Assembly (NCBI GenBank): GCA_043729515.1
Contig: JAYTLK010000025.1
Coordinates: 1-5,004 of the forward strand
Origin: JANXSS01 sp043729515
GTDB taxonomy: Bacteria > Pseudomonadota > Gammaproteobacteria > Burkholderiales > Burkholderiaceae_D
DNA: 5,004 nucleotides
Reading direction: 5' to 3'
A program made the translations under genes and the position numbers. The notes beneath the pieces are model-generated. The model did not search any database, was not told the origin of the DNA, and worked only from the letters and a program-made list of their open reading frames with translations. This document shows, one piece after another, positions 1-5,004 of this stretch; the first letter of the stretch is position 1; each line of letters opens with the position of its first letter.

Positions 1-1
1 G

Positions 2-1822
2 CTTTTCTGGGACGTCCGTGTCGGCAGCGACAGCAAGACCGCTTGCGCCAGCTGCCACTTCGCCGCCGGCGCCGACCCCCGCATCAAGAATCAGGTCGAC
101 CCTGGCCTGTTGCGACGCTTTCCGAATCTGCTCGATGCCAATCCGGATCACACCTTCCAGCTCGGCGGCGGACCGAACTACACCTTGCGCGCCAGTGACT
201 TTCCGTTCACGAAGCATGCCGACATCAACGATGCCTCCACCCGTATTTCGGACATCAACGACATCGCCTCCTCGCAGGGCGTGCTGACGGCCACGTTCAG
301 GGACGTGATCGGAAAGTCCACCAGCGGCATCACCACCGGTCTTGCCAAGACCGGCCCGGATGTCTGCGACGTCGTCTCCGATTCGGTCATGAACCATGGC
401 GACGGCTTCAACATCAACGGCATCAACACGCGCCGGGTCGAGCCGCGCAATACGCCGACCATGATCAATGCGGCGTTCAACTTCCGTAATTTCTGGGACG
501 GGCGGGCCAACAATGTCTTCAACGGGGCTGACCCGTTCGGCCTGCGCAATCCGAATGCCCTGGTCTGGAAAACCGTGAACGGCGTCTTGCAGGAAGTGCC
601 GGTTGCCCTGTTCTCGTCGTCGCTCGCTTCACAAGCATCCGGACCGCCTTCGTCAAACACCGAGATGAGCTGTCGCGGGCGTAGCTTCGCCAAGATTGGC
701 CAGAAGATGCTTGGCCTGAAACTGCTCGGCGACCAGGCGATTTCCCCGAGCGACAGCGTGCTTGCCATGTTCAGTCTCAGCCGGCCGGACTACGGCACGA
801 TGGTGCGCCTGGCATTCCAGCCCGCCTATTGGGAGTCGCCGAACCTTGTCAACTTCAGCAACGCACGGGCAAGAGCGGTCGGTTCGATGGATCTGCTGGA
901 CAAGAATCCCTTCAGTGCCGCGCTGGCCGTGAATGTGAACCAGATCGAGGCGAACTTCTCACTCTTCTTCAGTCTCGCCATTCAGCTCTATGAACAGACC
1001 CTGATTGCTAACAACACACCGTTCGATCAGGAAGCCGAAGGCAATGCAACGCTGACGCCGCAGCAAAAAGCCGGCTTCGTGATTTTCTCCGGCAAGGGGC
1101 ATTGCATCAACTGTCATGGCGGAGCCGAACTGACGAATGCATCGTTTCGCAGCGTGGTCAACAAGCGGCTGGAGAAGATGATCATCGGCGATGGTTCCAC
1201 CAAGACCTATGACAACGGCTTCTACAACATCGGCGTGCGGCCGACAGCTGACGACATCGGCGTGGGAGGCACCGACGGTTTTGGCAATCCGCTGTCAGAG
1301 TCGCTGATGTTCGCCATTGGCAAGGAGTCTTTGCTTGGTAATAACTTCGATCCATCCAAATACGCGCGGCCTACCCTGGACAGCGTTAATGTCTCCGGTG
1401 CGTTCAAGGCGCAGGGCTTGCGCAACGTGGAACTGACCGGGCCGTATTTCCACAACGGTGGCAAGGCGACGCTGATGCAGGTGGTCGATTTCTATAACCG
1501 TGGTGGCGATTTCGCCAATGAGAATCGACCCAATCTCGATCCCGACATCGAACCGCTGCACTTGACCGATGGCGAAAAAGGCGACCTGGTGGCTTTCCTG
1601 CTGTCGTTGACCGATGAACGGGTCCGCTATGAACGCGCGCCTTTTGACCATCCATCGCTCTGCGTGCCGCACGGGCATCCGGGCGACACGACAATGGTCA
1701 CCAACAACGGGCGTGGAGAAGCAACCGAAAACAATCCACTCCTCTGCATCAAGGAAGTGGGTGCAGGTGGGTCGAATGTGCCACTGAAGACCTTCCTGGG
1801 TCTGCCGCCGACGCAGCATTGA
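2..1822 (+). CDS. Long-form di-haem cytochrome c peroxidase / MauG-family protein (5' partial)
   Basis: The reading frame is open from the left edge, so the true start and any signal peptide lie outside the window; 606 codons are visible, ending in TGA. Two c-type haem motifs are present: CASCH at visible residues 15-19 (nt 44-58), followed by FAAGADPR, and CINCH at 368-372 (nt 1103-1117). Between them lies the family block RNTPTMINAAFN...FWDGRA (about 149-169). After haem 2 comes GPYFHNGGKATL (480-491), then VVDFYNRGG. These are hallmarks of bacterial di-haem peroxidases, which are periplasmic and reduce H2O2 or oxidise a partner using electrons from small cytochromes or cupredoxins. The haem motifs are about 350 residues apart against roughly 150 in classical CcpA, so this is a long subfamily. 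Tyr498 falls where CcpA has its Met haem ligand, as in MauG. The Cys-containing tail (about 545-606) has no function I recognise. Family assignment is confident; the substrate is unknown. Confidence 0.9.
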   Translation, partial: LFWDVRVGSDSKTACASCHFAAGADPRIKNQVDPGLLRRFPNLLDANPDHTFQLGGGPNYTLRASDFPFTKHADINDASTRISDINDIASSQGVLTATFRDVIGKSTSGITTGLAKTGPDVCDVVSDSVMNHGDGFNINGINTRRVEPRNTPTMINAAFNFRNFWDGRANNVFNGADPFGLRNPNALVWKTVNGVLQEVPVALFSSSLASQASGPPSSNTEMSCRGRSFAKIGQKMLGLKLLGDQAISPSDSVLAMFSLSRPDYGTMVRLAFQPAYWESPNLVNFSNARARAVGSMDLLDKNPFSAALAVNVNQIEANFSLFFSLAIQLYEQTLIANNTPFDQEAEGNATLTPQQKAGFVIFSGKGHCINCHGGAELTNASFRSVVNKRLEKMIIGDGSTKTYDNGFYNIGVRPTADDIGVGGTDGFGNPLSESLMFAIGKESLLGNNFDPSKYARPTLDSVNVSGAFKAQGLRNVELTGPYFHNGGKATLMQVVDFYNRGGDFANENRPNLDPDIEPLHLTDGEKGDLVAFLLSLTDERVRYERAPFDHPSLCVPHGHPGDTTMVTNNGRGEATENNPLLCIKEVGAGGSNVPLKTFLGLPPTQH

Positions 1823-1849
1823 TCCACGATTGACCGCTGGAGTTTAGAA

Positions 1850-1892
1850 CGCCTGCTGTGCCGTGAAAACGGTGCGGCGGGCGTTGTCATTT
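1850..1892 (+). terminator. Candidate Rho-independent terminator after the peroxidase gene
   Basis: Arms at 1850-1863 and 1870-1883 pair over 14 consecutive positions around a 6-nt loop (TGAAAA). Ten pairs are Watson-Crick and four are G-U wobbles in the + strand RNA. On the opposite strand the wobbles become A-C mismatches, so the structure favours + transcription. It begins 28 nt past the peroxidase stop, as expected for a terminator. The following tract (TTGTCATTT) is T-rich but interrupted, so intrinsic termination may be inefficient. It could instead be a 3'-end stabilising hairpin. Confidence 0.5.
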
Positions 1893-2016
1893 GGCACCAT
1901 CCTTCGGCATGCATTGACGTTGGCGTTGGCGGGCAGCGTCAGGTCAACCGCGCAAACGCGCCTGCACGGCGTGCGACATTCTGTCTGCCACCAATCGTCT
2001 CGTGCCAGGTCCGCGG

Positions 2017-2022
2017 TAAAAT
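2017..2022 (+). promoter_or_regulatory. Candidate -10 element of the folA promoter
   Basis: TAAAAT matches five of six positions of the sigma-70 -10 consensus and lies in the context GGTAAAATGCGG. A start about 7 nt downstream would give a leader of about 50 nt before the ATG at 2081. No good -35 hexamer is seen at 16-18 bp spacing; TTGACG at 1914-1919 is too far away. The rest of 1884-2080 contains no gene I can support. Confidence 0.35.
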
Positions 2023-2080
2023 GCGGCTCCCCGGAGCGGCGACCGTCGCTGCTCTCGACCCAGTCGTCGCGAGTGTGAAC

Positions 2081-2653
2081 ATGTCCCTGACCATCATCGT
2101 CGCCACCGACCGCGCGCGCGGCATCGGTATCGAGAATCGCCTGCCCTGGCGGCTGCCGGAAGACCTCGCCCATTTCAAGCGGGTCACGACGGGCCATCCC
2201 ATCATCATGGGCCGCAAGACCTTCGAGTCGATTGGCCGGCCGCTGCCGGGCCGGCGCAACATCGTCATCACGCGTGATCCGGCATGGCGCCATGCCGGCG
2301 TGGAGACCGTCCATTCGCCGCAAGCCGCAATCGCTTTGCTCGCTCCCGCGCACATCGGCGAATCCGGATCGACAGCGGCGCCGGCAGCCGCATCGACATC
2401 CGCGCCTGGCAAGGCTGCAACGGAAGCATTCCTGATCGGCGGCGCGGAGATCTTTCTGCAAGCCCTGCACCTGTGTTCACGCCTGATCGTGACCGAAATC
2501 GACAAGGTGTTCGAATGCGATGTGTTTTTTCCCGAAATCGACGCGGCACAGTGGCAGGAGACCGCACGTGAAGCGTATTATTCCGAGCAGAATGGTTACG
2601 CGTATGCATTCGTGACCTACCAGCGCCGTACCGATTCCCATCACCAGGAGTAA
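2081..2653 (+). CDS. folA: Dihydrofolate reductase with Ala/Ser/Thr-rich insertion
   Basis: The 190-residue product reduces dihydrofolate to tetrahydrofolate with NADPH in the cytosol, supplying one-carbon carriers for thymidylate, purine and methionine synthesis. Diagnostic blocks appear in order: LPWRLPEDLAHFK (21-33) with Trp23 and the catalytic acid Asp28 (E. coli Trp22 and Asp27), IMGRKTFESIGRPLPGR (42-58) for NADPH and folate binding, LIGGAEIF (118-125) in the cofactor-binding strand, and VTEID (137-141) containing the Thr equivalent to E. coli Thr113. The protein is about 30 residues longer than the 159-residue E. coli enzyme. The excess is a low-complexity stretch at about 88-115 between the helix QAAIALL and the strand AFLIGG. 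ATG 2081 is chosen because MSLTIIVATD aligns with the DHFR N-terminus. An in-frame ATG at 2021 overlaps the candidate -10 element and would add 20 unrelated residues. The ribosome-binding site is weak (GAG at 2071-2073). All catalytic blocks look intact. Confidence 0.96.
   Translation: MSLTIIVATDRARGIGIENRLPWRLPEDLAHFKRVTTGHPIIMGRKTFESIGRPLPGRRNIVITRDPAWRHAGVETVHSPQAAIALLAPAHIGESGSTAAPAAASTSAPGKAATEAFLIGGAEIFLQALHLCSRLIVTEIDKVFECDVFFPEIDAAQWQETAREAYYSEQNGYAYAFVTYQRRTDSHHQE
2646..2650 (+). promoter_or_regulatory. Ribosome-binding site of the DUF4337 gene, inside the folA 3' end
   Basis: AGGAG lies 5 nt before ATG 2656 and immediately before the folA stop codon TAA (2651-2653). The ribosome finishing folA therefore covers the next start, which supports operon membership and probable translational coupling. 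It also settles the downstream start codon. Confidence 0.8.
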
Positions 2654-2655
2654 CC

Positions 2656-3231
2656 ATGTCCGACGGTTTTCATGTGCACGGCCCGCACGATCACGAACTC
2701 GAACATGCCGCACAAGGCGCCCACGGCGTCGACAGCTTTTCCGGTCGGATCGCGGTGATGACGGCAATCATGGCTACCATCGGCGCGCTGTTCGGCTTTC
2801 AGGGCGGTGACACCCAGAACCAGGCAGCGATGTACAAGAACAATGCCGCCATCAAGAAGACCGAAGCCTCGAACCAGTGGAATTATTACCAGGCGAAATC
2901 GAACAAGCAGAATCTGTCGGAGCTGGCGATTGCCTTGCCTGGCGTCGATCCGACCCGCTATCGCGCCGAGGTCGAACGCTACAAGCTGGAAAAGGAAGGC
3001 ATCAAGAAAGATGCCGAAAAGCTCGAAGCGGCGTCGCTCGATTGGGACAAGAAGTCGGAGGCCGCCATGCATGAGCATCATCGTTGGGCGCTGGCCACCA
3101 CCGCAGAACAGATCGGCATTTCACTGGCAGCCATCACACTGCTGACGCGCAAGAAATGGCTGCTCCTGGGTTCGTACGGCGTGGCTGCCGTCGGCGCGGC
3201 AATCGGCGTGGCCGCTTATCTGCATTACTAG
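2656..3231 (+). CDS. DUF4337-type membrane protein of unknown function
   Basis: This 191-residue protein resembles the DUF4337 family, recognised from the hydrophobic N-terminal helix followed by GG...NQA...KNNAAIKKTEASNQWNYYQAKS. No biochemical role is established that I know of. A His-rich head at 1-24 (His at 6, 8, 11, 13, 17, 23) precedes a first membrane segment at about 31-48. A long charged, Lys/Glu-rich helical region (about 60-148) has probable coiled-coil character around 102-145. Two further hydrophobic segments follow at about 149-163 and 168-188, separated by TRKKW. This suggests an inner-membrane protein with a large soluble helical domain between membrane helices. The start lies 2 nt after the folA stop with a good AGGAG site, so it is probably co-expressed with folA, although nothing in its sequence suggests folate chemistry. 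A metal-binding role for the His cluster is only a guess. Confidence 0.85.
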   Translation: MSDGFHVHGPHDHELEHAAQGAHGVDSFSGRIAVMTAIMATIGALFGFQGGDTQNQAAMYKNNAAIKKTEASNQWNYYQAKSNKQNLSELAIALPGVDPTRYRAEVERYKLEKEGIKKDAEKLEAASLDWDKKSEAAMHEHHRWALATTAEQIGISLAAITLLTRKKWLLLGSYGVAAVGAAIGVAAYLHY

Positions 3232-3267
3232 CATCGCCGGCAGAAACCACGCGATCTGCATTACCAG
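3218..3267 (+). repeat. Short direct repeat across the DUF4337 stop codon
   Basis: A 14-bp unit at 3218-3231 (ATCTGCATTACTAG, including the stop codon) recurs at 3254-3267 with one change (ATCTGCATTACCAG). The copies start 36 bp apart. The sequence between and after the copies is not repeated. It may be a remnant of a small duplication, a tandem protein-binding site for the downstream gene, or chance. Confidence 0.4.
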
Positions 3268-3301
3268 GGCTGGTCGTCGCGCTGCAGAAGCGCCTGGCGA
3301 C
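3263..3301 (+). other. Dyad and weak hairpin in the spacer before the decarboxylase
   Basis: The 98-bp spacer 3232-3329 holds no gene. It contains a perfect dyad, ACCAG-GG-CTGGT (3263-3274), which overlaps the second copy of the direct repeat. An interrupted hairpin follows: GTCG (3273-3276) with CGAC (3298-3301), and GCGCT (3279-3283) with AGCGC (3289-3293). There is no T-tract, so it is a poor intrinsic terminator. An operator or leader structure for the decarboxylase is possible but unproven. I see no convincing -35/-10 pair here. Confidence 0.25.
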
Positions 3302-3319
3302 ATTCAGACCACCGTTACC

Positions 3320-3323
3320 GGAG
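3320..3323 (+). promoter_or_regulatory. Ribosome-binding site of the decarboxylase gene
   Basis: GGAG sits 6 nt upstream of ATG 3330, a good Shine-Dalgarno match and spacing. It supports this start, which also gives an N-terminus typical of the decarboxylase wing domain. Confidence 0.7.
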
Positions 3324-3329
3324 CACTGC

Positions 3330-5004
3330 ATGAAATTCCGTTTTCCGATCGTCATCATCGACGAAGACTTCCGTTCCGAGAACACCTCCGGACTGGGTAT
3401 CCGCGCCCTGGCCGATGCCATGGAAAAGGAAGGCATGGAGGTGCTGGGCGTGACCAGCTATGGCGACCTGTCGCAGTTCGCGCAGCAGCAGTCGCGTGCC
3501 TCGGCCTTCATCCTCTCGATCGACGATGAGGAGTTCGGCGGCGGCTCGCACGAAGAAACCGATCATGCGCTGAAATCGTTGCGCGCCTTCGTCGAGGAAA
3601 TCCGGCACAAGAATGCCGACATTCCGATCTACCTGTACGGCGAGACGCGCACCTCGCGCCACATTCCGAACAACATCCTGCGCGAACTGCATGGCTTCAT
3701 CCACATGTTCGAGGACACGCCGGAGTTCGTCGCGCGCCACATCATCCGGGAAGCGAAGTCGTATCTGGACGGCCTGTCGCCGCCCTTTTTTCGTGCGCTG
3801 GTCCATTACGCGAACGATGGCTCCTATTCCTGGCATTGCCCGGGCCACTCGGGCGGCGTGGCATTCTTGAAGTCGCCGATCGGGCAGATGTTCCATCAGT
3901 TTTTCGGCGAGAACATGCTGCGCGCCGATGTCTGCAACGCCGTCGAGGAACTCGGGCAACTGCTCGACCACACCGGCCCGGTTGCGGCGTCCGAGCGCAA
4001 TGCGGCGCGCATCTTCAATGCCGACCACTGCTACTTCGTCACCAACGGCACCAGCACCAGCAACAAGATGGTCTGGCATTCGACGGTGGCGCCGGGCGAC
4101 ATCGTGGTGGTGGACCGCAACTGTCATAAATCGATCCTGCATTCGATCATCATGTGCGGTGCGATCCCCGTGTTCCTGATGCCAACCCGGAATCACCTCG
4201 GCATCATCGGCCCGATCCCGCTGGAAGAATTCCAGATCGAAAACATCAAGCGCAAGATCGAAGCCAATCCCTTCGCCCGCGAAGCCAAGAACAAGAAGCC
4301 GCGGATCCTGACGATCACGCAATCGACCTACGACGGCGTGATCTACAACGTCGAAACCCTGCAGGAGATTCTCGACGGCGAGATCGATACCCTTCACTTC
4401 GACGAAGCCTGGCTGCCGCACGCCACCTTCCATGACTTTTACAAGAACATGCATGCAATCGGCAAGGACCGGCCACGGGCGCGCGAGTCGATGATCTTCT
4501 CGACCCAGTCGACCCACAAACTGCTGGCCGGCCTGTCGCAGGCCTCGCAGATCCTGGTGCGGGAATCGCAGACGGTGCACCTTGACCAGGATGCCTTCAA
4601 CGAGGCTTACCTGATGCATACCTCGACCTCGCCGCAGTATTCGATCATCGCGTCCTGCGACGTTGCAGCGGCCATGATGGAGCCGCCGGGCGGCACCGCG
4701 CTGGTCGAGGAAAGCATCCTGGAAGCGCTCGATTTCCGCCGCGCCATGCGCAAGATCGACGAGGAGTGGGGCAAGGACTGGTGGTTCCAGGTCTGGGGGC
4801 CGGACACCTTCTCGGACGACGGCATCGGCAGCCGCGAAGACTGGATGATCCGCGCCGAAGACAACTGGCATGGCTTCGGCAACCTGGCGCCCGGTTTCAA
4901 CATGCTCGACCCGATCAAGGCGACCATCATCACGCCGGGCCTGTCGCTGGAAGGCAAGTTCGGCGACTCCGGCATACCGGCCTCGATCGTGACGAAATAT
5001 CTGG
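3330..5004 (+). CDS. PLP-dependent arginine/lysine/ornithine decarboxylase (3' partial)
   Basis: 558 codons are visible and the frame runs off the right edge; relatives have roughly 710-760 residues, so most of the C-terminal domain is missing. The enzyme removes CO2 from a basic amino acid to give a polyamine or its precursor (agmatine, cadaverine or putrescine). Residues 1 to about 145 form the receiver-like wing domain (MKFRFPIVIIDEDF start). The fold-type I PLP domain begins near 150 (SPPFFRALVHY, then CPGHSGG). Visible cofactor features are GTSTSNK (240-246) for phosphate binding, DRNCHKS (262-268) with His266 expected to stack on PLP, HFDEAW (356-361) with Asp358 contacting the pyridine nitrogen, and STQSTHKLL (391-399) with Lys397 as the Schiff-base lysine. 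NWHGF and LDPIK follow near 512-530. From memory, HFDEAW is AdiA-like while TQSTHK is CadA-like, so arginine versus lysine specificity is unresolved. The 98-bp upstream gap suggests its own transcript or a loose operon with folA. Confidence 0.93.
   Translation, partial: MKFRFPIVIIDEDFRSENTSGLGIRALADAMEKEGMEVLGVTSYGDLSQFAQQQSRASAFILSIDDEEFGGGSHEETDHALKSLRAFVEEIRHKNADIPIYLYGETRTSRHIPNNILRELHGFIHMFEDTPEFVARHIIREAKSYLDGLSPPFFRALVHYANDGSYSWHCPGHSGGVAFLKSPIGQMFHQFFGENMLRADVCNAVEELGQLLDHTGPVAASERNAARIFNADHCYFVTNGTSTSNKMVWHSTVAPGDIVVVDRNCHKSILHSIIMCGAIPVFLMPTRNHLGIIGPIPLEEFQIENIKRKIEANPFAREAKNKKPRILTITQSTYDGVIYNVETLQEILDGEIDTLHFDEAWLPHATFHDFYKNMHAIGKDRPRARESMIFSTQSTHKLLAGLSQASQILVRESQTVHLDQDAFNEAYLMHTSTSPQYSIIASCDVAAAMMEPPGGTALVEESILEALDFRRAMRKIDEEWGKDWWFQVWGPDTFSDDGIGSREDWMIRAEDNWHGFGNLAPGFNMLDPIKATIITPGLSLEGKFGDSGIPASIVTKYL

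Noticed and set aside
178..768. Minus-strand open frame of 196 codons inside the peroxidase gene
   Set aside because: It is antisense to conserved peroxidase motifs (RNTPT, WDGRA) and shows no domain of its own.
1295..1819. Minus-strand open frame of 174 codons opposite the 3' part of the peroxidase gene
   Set aside because: It lies opposite the conserved PYFHNGG region and has no recognisable motif or ribosome-binding site support.
1863..2078. Small GTG-initiated + strand frame whose first residues look slightly like a signal peptide
   Set aside because: It starts inside the hairpin, lacks a ribosome-binding site, is Arg/Ser-rich, and runs through the candidate folA promoter.
2021..2080. 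Upstream in-frame ATG that would extend folA by 20 residues
   Set aside because: It overlaps the candidate -10 element and the added residues have no DHFR counterpart; ATG 2081 gives the normal N-terminus.
1844..2470. Minus-strand open frame of 208 codons covering the spacer and the start of folA
   Set aside because: It overlaps the well-supported folA, is rich in Arg, Cys and Gly as expected for an antisense frame, and has no recognisable motif. The overlapping minus-strand frame at 1939-2505 was rejected for the same reasons.
3273..3301. Hairpin considered as an intrinsic terminator for the DUF4337 gene
   Set aside because: The stem is interrupted by an asymmetric internal loop and is not followed by a T-tract, so it was not called a terminator.
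3315..4871. 518-codon open frame on the minus strand, antisense to the decarboxylase
   Set aside because: It mirrors the G/C third-position bias of the strongly recognised + strand gene, shows no recognisable domain, and its composition looks like translated antisense. Long shadow frames are common opposite GC-rich genes.

Overview
The window reads as an ordinary stretch of a GC-rich proteobacterial chromosome, most likely betaproteobacterial (Burkholderiales-type). That placement is an inference from strong G/C third-position bias, the style of the folA and decarboxylase proteins, and a TAAAAT-type -10 element. All four genes supported here lie on the + strand. There are no mobile elements, tRNA or rRNA genes, or CRISPR arrays that I can see.

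Layout: (1) Positions 2-1822 hold the 3' part of a long-form di-haem cytochrome c peroxidase/MauG-family protein. Both CxxCH haem sites are visible and the 5' end is cut off by the window. (2) Positions 1823-2080 are a spacer. It starts with a strong G-U-tolerant hairpin that fits a transcription terminator and ends with a candidate -10 element. (3) Positions 2081-2653 are folA (dihydrofolate reductase), with an unusual Ala/Ser/Thr-rich insertion. (4) Positions 2656-3231 encode a DUF4337-type membrane protein whose ribosome-binding site sits in the last codons of folA, so the two are very probably co-transcribed. (5) Positions 3232-3329 are a short spacer with a direct repeat and a small dyad. 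(6) From 3330 to the right edge runs the N-terminal three-quarters of a PLP-dependent arginine/lysine/ornithine decarboxylase of the AdiA/CadA type.

Functionally the genes look like separate units: periplasmic redox chemistry, folate metabolism with a coupled membrane protein of unknown role, and amino-acid decarboxylation (polyamine or acid-stress physiology). I found no convincing evidence of a new multi-gene system. The points most worth a second look are the altered haem and active-site positions and the roughly 200 extra residues of the peroxidase, the folA insertion, the folA-DUF4337 coupling, and the small repeats upstream of the decarboxylase. Family alignments quoted below come from memory of reference sequences and were not computed.
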